A stretch of 64,000 nucleotides of DNA, taken from NCBI GenBank assembly GCA_963921195.1, contig OY992538.1:232865462-232929461 (forward strand), given 5' to 3'. Every line of letters starts with the position of its first letter. The first letter of the stretch is position 1. The notes under the pieces were generated by a model, which was not told the DNA's origin, ran no database searches, and was given only the letters and a program-made list of their open reading frames with translations. The position numbers and the translations under genes are program-made. This document shows positions 45,301 through 57,000 of this stretch, one piece after another. This stretch comes from Pegoplata infirma. Lineage: Eukaryota; Arthropoda; Insecta; Diptera; Anthomyiidae.

Positions 45301-46040
45301 TTTTTTTTTTTTTTTTGAAAACTGTCACGTTCAATTTTCAACAACAATTTTCCCATAGAAAATTTCTTTTTGCAATAAGGACTTCCAGATTGACAGATAT
45401 TTTTTCACAAAAAACTTTCAGATTTAGTCACATTTTTCCATTACAAATTTTTAGATTTTCCCTATAAAAATTTTTAGATTTTTCTTTTTAAAATATTAAG
45501 AATTTTTTCCGATGAAAAATTTTCTGATTTCAAAATTGTTTTCTTGTGGAAATTTTTTTAGAAAATGTTATCCTTTTCCTTCTTTTTCGTTTTTTTCTTT
45601 TTTCTTTTTTTTCTTTCTTTTCCTTTTTTTTATTTTTAAAATTTGGTCTGGAGGGGGGATTTCCCCTTTACCCACCCCCCGCCCTTGTATCCGCGCATGA
45701 AACATATAGAAATTAAATTTTTCTTCTGCATTTTTTCAACTTGAACCCACCCTTATGAGAAAAAACTTGATTAAAAGAAATTTTTTATTAAAATTTTATT
45801 TTTTAATTTTTGTTAAAAAAAATTTTTTTGGGTGAAAAAATAGAGTTTTTGCTAAAAAAAAGTTTATGACTAAAAAAAATGCTATAAATTTATTTTGTTC
45901 GTATAAAAAAATTTATAAAAAAAAAATTAAAAGAATATAATAAAAAAAAGTTTTTTGATAAAAAAAAAAATATGAAAAAAAAGTATGACAAAAATTTTTA
46001 ATAAAAAAAAAATAAAAAAAATTCCTTGCAGATAAACTAT
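45301..46040. repeat. Degenerate continuation and A/T-rich tracts
   Basis: 45300-45560 still shows TTTTTAGATTTT-type decay of the array. 45570-45640 is T/C-rich, followed by GGTCTGGAGGGGGGATTTCC. 45750-46030 is a GATAAAAAAAA-type tract. Confidence 0.5.
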
Positions 46041-47471
46041 TATCTAAGGTACAGAGAAACAGTAATTCATATTTTCTTTTTCAAAACCATTTGGGGGTTT
46101 GGTCTACTAATAGTAATCATTCATATTTATTTGGTCCCATTCAGAAAACAAAATCTTCACTGTGCAACACAGTGAATTTAAAAAATTTTATTTTGTTTAA
46201 ATAATTTCGAAACAATTTATATTTTTAAGAATAATTTGTGTATTGAACATATTTCCGTCGGTGTTTGGCTTAATTAATATGATTTACATTAAATAAAGCA
46301 AACATTTCAGTGCATTTTGCTATCAATTTTTTGAAAGGTTTTGTTGCATACTTTAGGGGCTTTAAAAAAACTTCAAAAGGCCAAAAACAAACCTCCCTTG
46401 TTAATTTTAACTAAAACATTAAATTTAAAGCATATTTTTAGGCTATTTGTTAAAAAAATTACTTTAATTTACCATTACGCCAATAACAATTTTTTATTTT
46501 TTTTATTTTTTAACTCAATTTCCTATTGATATGCTTAAATAAATTCGTACTTTATGCGTATGAAAAAAAAAGAAATAAATTGAGGAAAAAAATTATTTTA
46601 TTATTTTTATTTAAGTTTATAGAGCTGGCATTGCGATTTTTATTTTTTTTTTTTTTTTGTATTATTTTTTCTATACAATTTTTTTTCTCAGAATTGTAGC
46701 AAACCAATTGAAAAACTTTTATGGCGCCATTTGAAAGTTTTTAATAATGTTTGCAACTGAACTTATTTTATTATTTCATTTTTTTTTTATATATATTTCA
46801 AATCAGCCTGAAGAAAAAAATAAATATGGTATTGAATTGAAAAAAAAAGTTTATATTTTTTTCTTTCTTTATTATTTACCATACTTTTATATAAATAGTA
46901 TTGAACAGGAAATTTATAATTGTAAGCTTTCACTTGCAAAAACTAAAAAAAAAAACTTGAAATAAAATTTCAAAGACTATCAAAATCACATTTAATATTA
47001 AATAACAAAAAAATTGCAATGAATTCTATCAATAAAATTGCATTTAAAATTAAATAAAAATATTTTAAAAAATTAAATTTCTAGACATAAAAAAATAAGG
47101 CCAATGTTAAATTTGCTATAAAAAAGCCCTTTGTGGCTAGCAGTGGCATTTTTTATTATTTTTATTTTTTTTTTTTGTTTGTAAAACTTAACCCTTTACA
47201 AAGACTTAAAATGAAAAGTTTCATATGAAACATTCAAATGTTGTGGCATAAATGGTAACGTTGCCATTACAATTTCTTGTATATGACAAACATATTATTC
47301 AGAGCATAAACCAAAGTCGCGTGTAACTCAGAAATCACATGCAACCAATATTTGACATTATTTTAAAAACACAGGTAAACAAATATGTATTTAATGAATA
47401 TGAATACTGTCCATAAATACTCTCCACAACGCACAAAAGATTTTGAATTTAAAACGAATTTGAGTTAAAAA
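46041..47471. other. AT-rich DNA, nothing coding
   Basis: Contains a tiny hairpin TTCACTGTGCAACACAGTGAA at about 46158-46178 and GCATACTTTAGGGG near 46346. No exon-like frame or element boundary was seen. Confidence 0.55.
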
Positions 47472-47735
47472 ACAAGTAGAAAAGTTAAATTCGACTTTGC
47501 CGAATCTATGAATACCCTCCACAATGCATTTTTTTAAAGGGTAGTACATTTTTTAACGTGAAAAAATTAACAATTTTGATTAGAAATATTTTATTTTGAG
47601 TAAAAAACTCTTTTTTTGTCATTTAAAAAAAAAAAAAAATACAAATTTTTGTTTTGAGTGTAAAATTTTTTTCGAGTGTAATGTTTTTTTTACTGTAAAA
47701 ATATTTCCTGAGTAAATGCTCGTACGTATGTACAT

Positions 47736-49968
47736 TAGACCGACTCACCTTATATGGGCAAAAAAAAAGTTAAAGTTGTACCCCCCTCAAAATTAACTTT
47801 GACATGTTTTATGAAGATTCCCAAAATATTTGGGCTCTAGCGATAATCTCCCGTGAGCTAAACCGCGTCAAAAAAGGGTCCAAAAATGGTATTTTTTATG
47901 AATAAAAACATCAATAAATTATTTTTTGTCCAATGAATGACCAAATATAATAGATATTTAGGAATTCTTTGATTCTGCATTAAAACATTTTAAAAATATA
48001 ACCACAGACTCGAGATAACGAGATGTTTACGTCAGTTTTTTGATGCTTTTCAAATCGATTTTAATGAAAACTTAAATAACTTTGGTATTTTTTGTCCGAT
48101 TTTCACTTATAATACATCGTTAGAAAGGTGTTGACCACCGCTTGGGATTTTAGTCAAAAATTAACCCTTAACTGCACTGTCTAACTTTTTTATAACATTT
48201 ACTTCGACATCATTAAAAACCGTTTTATAAGCACAAAAAGCATATCTTTGTGCAGGAAACACGTTTAATTAATATATTTGTCCACAATTAATTTAACCCA
48301 TGCATGATCAAAATATTTTGGCTAACATTTTTAAAAAAGTTTTTGCGGAAATTATTGAAAGATAATTGTAATACTTTAAAAAAATTAAATTTAATATGGT
48401 TTTGTTTATTTTAGTCCAAAACTAACCCTTAACTGCACTGTCTTACTTTTTTATAACATTTACTTCGACATCATTAAAAACCCATTTTATAACCACAAAA
48501 AGCATATCTTTGTGCAGGAAACACGTTTTATTATTATATTTGGCCACAATTAATTTAACCCATGCATGATCAAAATATTTTGGCAAACATTTTTAAAAAA
48601 ATTTTTGCGGAAATTATTGAATGCTAGTTGTAATGCTTTAAAAAGATATAATTAAATAAGGTTTTTGTTTGTTAATATCAAATAATTATTACGTGTACCA
48701 CATTCCCGGTCAAATTTTTTTCGAAATTTGTATTTGCAAATTAATTTAAAAATAAAATATAAACAAATTTTGTCCAATAAATTAAAATATCAATTATATT
48801 ATTTTTGTTAAGTATAACAACTGGACTTAAATTTTTTCCACATTTTTTTTTAATTTGTAATGAATCGGTTAAATTAAAAATATTAAGATCTATTTATTAG
48901 ATGCGTTTTTTGCACGAATATATGTGATTAAGAGAAAATTGGTTTATATTTTATTTCTAAAATTTATTTGCACATACAAATTGCGAAAAAAAAATTTCAC
49001 CGGGAAAGTGTTACACGTAATAATTATTTGATATTGATATGCACGTCTGGATAAACAAAAGCCTTTTTTATTTTTTTAAAGTATTTCAACTAGCTTTCAA
49101 TAATTTCCGCAAAAACTTTTTTAAAAATGTTTGCCAAAATATTTTGATCATGCATGGGTTAAATTAATTGTGGCCAAATATAATAATAAAACGTGTTTCC
49201 TGCACAAAGATATGCTTTTTGTGGTTATAAAATAGATTTTTAATGATGTCGAAGTAAATGTTACAAAAAGTAAGACAGTGCAGTTAAGGGTTAATTTTTG
49301 ACTAAAATAAACAAAACCTTATTTTATTTTATTTTTTTAAAGTATTACAACTAGCTTTCAATAATTTCCGCAAAAACTTTTTTAAAAATGTTTGCCAAAA
49401 TATTTTGATCATGCATGGGTTAAATAAATTGTGGCCAAATATATTAATTAAACGTGTTTCCTGCACAAAGATACGATTTTTGTGGTTACAAAATGGGTTT
49501 TTAATGATGTCGAAGTAAATGTTATAAAAAAGTAAAACAGTGCAGTTAAGGGTTAATTTTTGACTAAAATCCCAAGCGGAGGTCAACACCTTTCTAAAGA
49601 TGTATTATAAGTGAAAATCGGACAAAAAATACCAAAGTTATTTAAGTTGTCAGTAAATTCGAATTGAAAAGCATCAAAAAACTGACATAAACATCTCGTT
49701 ATCTCGAGTCTGTGGTTAGATTTTTAAAATGTTTTAATGCAGAATCAAAGAATTCCTAAATATCTATTATATTTGGTCATTCATTGGACAAAAAAAAATT
49801 TACTGAATTTTATATTCATGAAAAATACCATTTTTGGACCCTTTTTTGACGCGGTTTAGCTCACGGGAGATTATCGCTAGACCCCAAATATTTTGGGAAT
49901 CTTCATAAAACATGTCAAAGTTCATTTTGTGGGGGGTACATCATCAACTTTTTTTTTGAGTCACTCTA
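47736..49968. mobile_element. hAT-like foldback with duplicated arm modules, 8-bp duplication
   Basis: 2233 bp. Ends TAGACCGACTC and, inverted, TAGAGTGACTC. It is flanked by ATGTACAT at 47728-47735 and 49969-49976. Each arm contains two tandem copies of a ~255-bp module starting ACCCTTAACTGCACTGTC: left about 48164 and 48424, right inverted, ending about 49290 and 49555. Around the centre, ATCAAATAATTATTACGTGT pairs with its complement. The uninterrupted site is visible in 60830-60850. No transposase is present. Confidence 0.88.
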
Positions 49969-50574
49969 ATGTACATAAAATATTGTCATTTTTGTAAAAA
50001 AAAAACTAAATTTTTTTTGTGTACATTTTTTTTGAGTGTAAAATTTTTTTTGAGTGTAAATTTTTTTTCGAGTGTGGTTTTTAAGTTACCAATGCTTTTA
50101 AAACTAAACAAGCTTAAAAAGCATTGCATTAAAATTAAACAAGTTTGAAAAGCATTGTTTAGTTACCACCAATGCTTTTAAAACTTGTTAAAACACGTGG
50201 CATTTTAGATGAAAATAATCTGAAATTCAGGGTTTTGCTTATAACTTTTGAACCACTGGACCGATTGAGCTGAAATTTAAAACCAAACAGATCCGGGGAA
50301 CGGCAAAGATACATGCCAAACTTCAGTAGTCTCATTACTGTCTTTCGAAAGTTATCGTGTTTTTTATCTCGTAAATTCGCGAAACACCCTTGCCGAAATT
50401 TACTCTTTTGCTCCTAACTTTTGAACCACTGGACCGATTTGACTGGATTGCAATACCAACCTGACCAGGTAAATGACAAACATATATGCCAAACTTCAGT
50501 AGCCTCTGTAAAGTCTTTCAAAAGTTAGCGTGTTTTCTACGGACGGACAGACAGACAGACGGACGGACGGACGG

Positions 50575-51563
50575 ACATCGCTAGGTTAGGTTAGGGTGGC
50601 GGTGCCAGATGGGCACTCCGCATAGACCAATTGGTCCATAGCGATACCACAAAACTTTTTCCGCTTATCGATGTAAACTAAATACATTGACCTTCATTGC
50701 GAATTGTTTCAAGCTCTTCAGGTCTATCCTCGTAATTTCCTCCAAAGTCTCGAACTGTGAACTTCCTATAATTGATAGTCGAGTTCGTGCCAAAGCCGGG
50801 CAGTGAAACAGGATGTGTTCAATGGTCTCTTCGACGTCTGGTGTCTCGCACCTTTTACAGTTTGCGTCCGTAATAAGATTCATGTTCTTGGCATGTTTTC
50901 CGACAAGACAGTGTCCCGTTATTAAACCTGTCAATATACGACATTCTATTCTCGTAAGTGTAAGTAAGAATTTAGTTCTTACTAAATCATAGCGTGGCCA
51001 TAAAATTCTGCTTATACGACTTGTCCCAAGTTCCTTCCATCTTCGATTTGCTTTGGCGACAGTAAGGGTATTTCGTTTAAGTTTGAAATGCTGGAGTGGC
51101 GGTGAAAGCATTATGGTGGTACCTATGCCATCTGCTCCAAGTTTCGCGAGCTCATCTGCTTTCTCGTTTCCTTCTATTCCTTCGTGCCCTGGTACCCATA
51201 ATAAGGTAACTTCATTATATAAGCAAAGTTGTTTTAAATTCTCGTAACACTTTAAAACCGTTTTCGATTTAATTTGGTAGCTCAAGAGTGCCTTTAGAGC
51301 AGCTTGACTTTCCACGTAGAAATTAAGGGTGGCACCTTTTTCCTTTGCCATATATTCCACAGCTTTTGATATAGCAGCTATCTCAGCCTGAAAGATACTC
51401 GAGTCCACGGGTAATTTAAAAGATAAGTGTTGGTCTAGTTCCAGTATCGTGAAACCAGCTCCAACACCATGCGATTGCTTCGATCCATCAGTAAAGATAT
51501 TTATTGAGTTCGCAGGAGGGCCCTGCCAGGTCGACCAGAATTCTCGATCCGGAACATCGCTAG
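50575..51563. repeat. 10-bp target-site duplication around non-LTR copy 2
   Basis: ACATCGCTAG at 50575-50584 and 51554-51563 brackets the insertion. The target is the conserved core of mini-me A, next to its GTCY tract. Confidence 0.9.
50585..51553 (-). pseudogene. 5'-truncated non-LTR retrotransposon 3' end (RNase H), copy 2
   Basis: The minus-strand frame from the insertion edge (51553) to the stop at 50665 is fully open, about 296 codons of element sequence. An apparent ATG at 51600 lies in the flanking mini-me and is not a real start. In order: EFWSTW, RNase H motifs FTDGS, FQAEI, FYVESQAAL and NEKADEL; then TLTRIECRILTG, LITGHC, and the Cys/His cluster CKRC..HILFHC. The third acidic position is Glu where copy 1 has Asp. 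Only RNase H and the C-terminal region remain. The 80-bp 3' UTR ends in CCTAACCTAAC, matching copy 1. The open frame suggests a younger insertion than copy 1. Confidence 0.9.
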
Positions 51564-51690
51564 ATCGACTTAAAATCGATCGAGGATCATAAATATACAA
51601 ACTTAATGGGGTCCTAGACCAATATTTCGAGGTGTTACAAACGGAATGACAAACTTATATATACCCTCTATCACTAGAGTGGAGGATATA

Positions 51691-52397
51691 ACAAATTTAC
51701 TCATTTCCGATACATAATTTAGCTAAATTCCAGTTAACAAAAAAACACATACTAATATCTAAAAATTATAAAATTGTAAAATTATATAAGTCAAATGCCA
51801 AACTGTATTCCTGTGTAATTATCATTATCATCATCATTATTATAGTACTCTTATCAACCATGTCAGCATTATCATTGACAATATCAAATCATCATTCATA
51901 TATAACAAAATGTAGGTTAGTCAAGGTAACCTTTTGGTAAATGTGTGTATTTCAGTATGAATGTATGTGTGTAATTGTTCATATGTATAAATTTGTCAGA
52001 GTATATGTGATCGTGTGTAAATGTGTGTAAGTATAAATATGTATGTATGAAATTGTGATTTTGATATCTGCATTATACCACAAAATTCAATTGCTATACC
52101 GCGTTCAACAGACACACACAAACACACACATCTAGACAGTTTTACACACACACACAGAGCTTAAAAAAACCATCAACATATCAAATTTAACAACTGTGCG
52201 TGCTTTTTGTACAATTGTCGAGAATTCATTTTGTAAAATGTATGTCATTGTAAAAAAAGGGAGAACAAAAATCAGGTCAAATCATAATTAAAGAAATTGT
52301 GAAAAAAATATAAATATTAAATTGTATTAAAAGTGATTTTAATATTAAAGTTAAATGAGGAAAATTTAAAAAAAGATATGGTAAAATAATAAATTTA
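51691..52397. other. AT-rich, more complex DNA, nothing coding
   Basis: Includes ATCATCATTATTA at about 51825-51845, GTATGTGTGTAA-type patches at 51940-52050 and ACACACAC at 52110-52160. It looks like ordinary host intergenic or intronic sequence. Confidence 0.5.
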
Positions 52398-52657
52398 GGG
52401 GCCTATTCACAAAAAAAGTCATAACTCAATCATAACTCAATTTTTTCCATGTGGTTGTTGTAAACAATCATAAAAAAATTCAAATTTTGTTTGAAAATTT
52501 CAAAAAAATAAAGACCTGCTACCCACATCGTCTCAAAATTGACAAATAATTTTAAATTTTGAGACTTTTTATGATTTTGTTTACAACAAACACAGGGAAT
52601 ATGAAGTTTGAAAATAATAAAATTAGTCACAACCAGTCATAACTGAGAATAGGCCTG
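52398..52657. mobile_element. PIF/Harbinger-like MITE, GGGGCCTATTC ends, TTA duplication
   Basis: 260 bp. Left GGGGCCTATTCACAAAAA, right (inverted) CAGGCCTATTCTCAGTTATG. Immediately flanked by TTA on both sides (52395-52397 and 52658-52660). GTTGTAAACAATCATAAAAA is mirrored in the right arm. A 3-bp TTA duplication with GGSCC-type ends is characteristic of PIF/Harbinger. Confidence 0.82.
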
Positions 52658-52678
52658 TTAATGTTTTTCTTTTTGTTA

Positions 52679-52870
52679 AATCATCCTAAAAGTATGCAAT
52701 AAATTTGTAATAGAAAACTCTCTTTAGTTAGGTTTTAGAATATGAAAACAAATTTAAGACAAGATTTTTTTTTAAGTCATCCTAAAAGTATGCCATAATT
52801 TTGTTAATCGAAAACTGTCTTTAGTGAGGCTTTAGAATTTGTAAACAAATTATTTTTTTTATTCAAAGTG
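52679..52870 (+). repeat. ~105-bp tandem duplication
   Basis: CATCCTAAAAGTATGC starts at about 52682 and 52787. Each is followed by 'AATTTTGTAAT.GAAAACT', CTTTAGT.AGG and TTTTAGAAT blocks ending in AAACAAATT. Two units only; origin unknown. Confidence 0.7.
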
Positions 52871-53599
52871 TTTAAAAAAATTTTAATTTTGCAATTATTA
52901 TCACTATGAAGATTTTTTTTTATTTTTAATATTTATGCAAATTTTTTTTGTTTTTAAAACTATTAAAATTTTTTTGTGAATTTTTTTTATTCATCAATTT
53001 CCACAAACGAAAAAAAATTTAAAAAAAAAATTACCATATTGCTTTTTTATGCAAATTAATTTAACTGCACAAACATAAACAAAACGCTTTCACAAAAATA
53101 ATAATTTATAAAAATAGCTTTCATTTATATTTTTAATATATTAAAAAAAAATACATTAAAAACATAAAACAAAATATTGTTTCCATTGAAAAATTACACA
53201 ATTGTGTCAATGACATTTATGGCAACAATAAATATTTTTATATTAACCACATAACAAATATTATTATATTTGCAACAAATTCTTTAATGTGATTAATTAA
53301 TAAAACTTGAAAAAAATATTAAAATACTTAATTTAATTATAGAAAATATAAATATTATATAAAATTAACTAATTAAAATGAAAAAAAATATATATTAACG
53401 TTTAAAGTATATAAATTATATGAAATAGTAAGGCAAACCACAAATTAGCCTTAATAAACAAAAATTAAAGCCTAAAAGTAGGCAACAAAAAATATGAAAA
53501 ATTAAAATTTAGAAATTAAACATATTTTCTCTTTAAAGTCTTTTTTTTTTGTGACAATAAAAAAGCTCTGATGATGGAAAAGTCACAACTTCTGACAGC
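52871..53599. other. AT-rich DNA, nothing recognised
   Basis: Very A/T-rich. CCTAAAAGTAGGCAAC near 53471 may be a stray copy of the scattered motif. No frame or terminus. Confidence 0.55.
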
Positions 53600-53935
53600 T
53601 GTCAACAAATTTTCTATAGAAAAATCGTTAACAAAATTGTCTATAGAAATTCTTAAACTAAATTTTCTATAAAAAATCTTTAACAAAATTCGCTATAAAA
53701 AATCCTTAACAAAATTTTCTTTAAAAAATCTTTAACAAAATTTTCTTTAAAAGATCTTTAACAAAATTTTCTTTAAAAAATTTTTCACAAAATTTTCTTC
53801 AAAAAATCTTTAACAAAATTTTCTTTAAAAAATCTTTAACAAAATTTTCTTTAAAAAATCTTTAACAAAATTTTCTATAGAAAATTCGTTAACAAAATTT
53901 TCTATAAAAAATTCGTTAACAAAATTTTCATTTTG
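53600..53935 (+). repeat. 26-bp tandem repeat, left block
   Basis: About 12 units of CTTTAACAAAATTTTCTTTAA-type repeats (period about 26 bp). The outer units read TTTTCTATAGAAAA and the middle ones TTTTCTTTAAAAAA. The same unit resumes at 56905 beyond the 15-bp array. Confidence 0.82.
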
Positions 53936-56903
53936 AATTAAATCATTTTGAATTAATTCATTTTGAATTAACTCATTTTGAATTAATTCATTTTGAATTA
54001 ATTCATTTAGAATTAATTCATTTTGAATTAATTCATTTTGAATTAATTCATTTAAATTAATTCATTTGAATTAATTCATTTTGAATTAATTCATTTTGAA
54101 TTAATTCATTTTGAATTAATTCATTTTGAATTAATTCATTTTGAATTAATTCATTTTGAATTAATTCATTTTGAATTAATTCATTTTGAATTAATTCATT
54201 TTGAATTAATTCATATTGAATTAATTCAATTTGAATTAATTCATTTTGAATTAATTCATTTGAATTAACTCATTTTGAATTAATTCATTTGAATTAATTC
54301 ATTTTGAATTAATTCATTTTGAATTAATTCATTTTGAATTAATTCATTATGAATTAATTCATTTGAATTAATTCATTTTGAATTAATTCATTTTGAATTA
54401 ATTCATTTTGAATTAACTCATTTTGAATTAATTCATTTTGAATTAATTCATTTTGAATTAACTCATTTTGAATTAATTCATTTTGAATAAATTCATTTTG
54501 AATTAATTCATTTGAATTAATTCATATTGAATTAATTCATTTTGAATTAATTCATTTTGAATTAATTCATTTTGAATTAATTCATTTTGAATTAATTAAT
54601 TTTGAATTAATTCATTTTGAATTAATTCATTTTGAATTAATTCATTTTGAATTAATTCATTTTGAATTAATTCATTTTGAATTAATTCATTTTGAATAAA
54701 TTCATTTTGAATTAATTCATATTGAATTAATTCATTTTGAATTAATTCATTTTGAATTAATTCATTTTGAATAAATTCATTTTGAATTAATTCATTTTGA
54801 ATTAATTCATTTTGAATTAATTCATTTTGAATTAATTCATTTTGAATTGATTCATTTTGAATTAATTCATTTTGAATTAATTCATTTTGAATTAATTCAT
54901 TTTAAATTAATTCATTTTGAATTAATTCATTTTGAATTAATTCATTTTGAATTAACTCATTTTGAATTAATTCATTTGAATTAATTCATTTTGAATTAAT
55001 TCATTTTGAATTAATTCATTTTGAATTAATTCATTTGAATTAATTAATTTTGAATTAATTCATTTTGAATTAATTCATTTGAATTAATTCATTTTGAATT
55101 AATTCATTTTGAATTAATTCATTTTGAATTAATTCATTTTGAATTAATTCATTTGAATTAACTGATTTTGAATTAATTCATTTGAATTAATTCATTTGGA
55201 ATTAATTCATTTTGAATTAATTCATTTTGAATTAATTCATTTTGAATTAATTCATTTTGAATTAATTCATTTTGAATTAATTCATTTTGAATTGATTCAT
55301 TTTGAATTAATTCATTTTGAATTAATTCATTTTGAATTAATTCATTTTGAATTAATTCATTTTGAATTAATTCATTTTTGAATTAATTCATTTTGAATTA
55401 ATTCATTTTGAATTAATTCATTTTGAATTAATTCATTTTGAATTAACTCATTTTGAATTAATTCATTTGAATTAATTCATTTTGAATTAATTCATTTTGA
55501 ATTAATTCATTTTGAATTAATTCATTTGAATTAATTCATTTTGAATTAATTCATTTTGAATTAATTCATTTGAATTAATTAATTTTGAATTAATTCATTT
55601 TGAATTAATTCATTTGAATTAATTCATTTTGAATTAATTCATTTTGAATTAATTCATTTTGAATTAATTCATTTTGAATTAATTCATTTGAATTAACTGA
55701 TTTTGAATTAATTCATTTGAATTAATTCATTTTGAATTAATTCATTTTGAATTAATTCATTTTGAATTAACTCATTTTGAATTAATTCATTTTGAATTAA
55801 TTCATTTTGAATTAATTCATTTGAATTAATTCATATTGAATTAATTCATTTTGTATTAATTCATTTTGAATTAATTCATTTTGAATTAATTCATTTTGAA
55901 TTAATTCATTTGAATTAACTCATTTTAAATTAATTCATTTGAATTAATTCATTTTGAATTAATTCATTTTGAATTAATTCATTTTGAATTAATTCATTTT
56001 GAATTAATTCATTTTGAATTAATTCATTTGAATTAACTTATTTTGAATTAATTCATTTGAATTAATTCATTTTGAATTAATTCATTTTGAATTAATTCAT
56101 TTGAATTAATTCATTTTGAATTAATTCATTTTGAATTAATTCATTTTGAATTAATTCATTTTGAATTAATTCATTTTGAATTAATTCATTTTGAATTAAT
56201 TCATTTGAATTAACTCATTTTGAATTAATTCATTTGAATTAATTCATTTTGAATTAATTCATTTTGAATTAATTCATTTTGAATTAATTCATTTTGAATT
56301 AATTCATTTTGAATTAATTCATTTTGAATTAATTCATTTGAATTAAATCATTTTGAATTAATTCATTTTGAGTTAATTCATTTTGAATTAATTCATTTGA
56401 ATTAACTCATTTTGAATTAATTCATTTGAATTAATTCATTTTGAATTAATTCATTTTGAATTAATTCATTTTGAATTAATTCATTTTGAATTAATTCATT
56501 TTGAATTAATTCATTTTGAATTAATTCATTTTGAATTAATTCATTTTGAATTAATTCATATTGAATTAATTCATTTTGAATTAATTCATTTTGAATTAAT
56601 TCATTTTGAATTAATTCATTTTGAATTAATTCATTTTGAATTAATTCATTTTGAATTAATTCATTTTGAATTAATACATTTTGAATTAATTCATTTTGAA
56701 TTAATTCATTTTGAATTAATTCATTTTGAATTAATTCATTTTGAATTAATTCATTTTGAATTAATTCATTTTGAATTAATTCATTTGAATTAACTCATTT
56801 TGAATTAATTCATTTGAATTAATTCATTTTGAATTAATTCATTTTGAATTAATTCATTTTGTATTAATTCATTTGAATTAATTCATTAATTCATTAATTC
56901 ATT
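53928..56903 (+). repeat. 15-bp tandem repeat (TTCATTTTGAATTAA), ~3 kb
   Basis: About 200 units. The main monomer is 15 bp, with interspersed 14-bp monomers lacking one T (TTCATTTGAATTAA) and single-base variants (AACTCA, AACTGA, TTAATTAA). Every monomer junction contains the perfect palindrome GAATTAATTC. A segment of about 535 bp is duplicated: the marker AACTGA at 55161 recurs at 55696, and GAATTAATTAATTTT at 55037 recurs at 55572. Because 15 is a multiple of 3, long Glu-Leu-Ile-His-Phe frames appear; they are artefacts. Confidence 0.95.
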
Positions 56904-57000
56904 GAAAATTCGTTAACAAAATTTTCTATAATGAAAATTCGTTAACAAAATTTTCTATAGAAAATCGTTAATAAAATTTTCTAAAACAAATTTTTTACAG
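56904..57000 (+). repeat. 26-bp tandem repeat, right block
   Basis: Three to four units of AAAATTCGTTAACAAAATTT / TTCTATAGAAAA, the same as at 53880-53935. The 15-bp array therefore lies inside this older array. Confidence 0.8.

Larger units (their letters stand above)
47472..51690 (-). mobile_element. Mini-me A, long subtype, with two insertions
   Basis: Host pieces are 47472-47735, 49977-50584 and 51564-51690. Removing a hAT-like palindrome and a non-LTR fragment, with one duplicate of each target site, gives a copy almost identical to 17963-18985. It includes the hairpin TTCGACTTTGCCGAA, the AGCATTG blocks, two body modules, a short GACA/GACG tract (50541-50575), core, reduced TA tract and 5' terminus. 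Confidence 0.88.

Noticed and set aside
51554..51600. ATG at 51600 as the start of the RNase H protein
   Set aside because: It lies in the flanking mini-me, outside the target duplication. The real element is 5'-truncated.
55196..55381. Glu-Leu-Ile-His-Phe pentapeptide repeat protein
   Set aside because: 15-bp minisatellite read in frame; frame-breaking 14-bp units and stops surround it.
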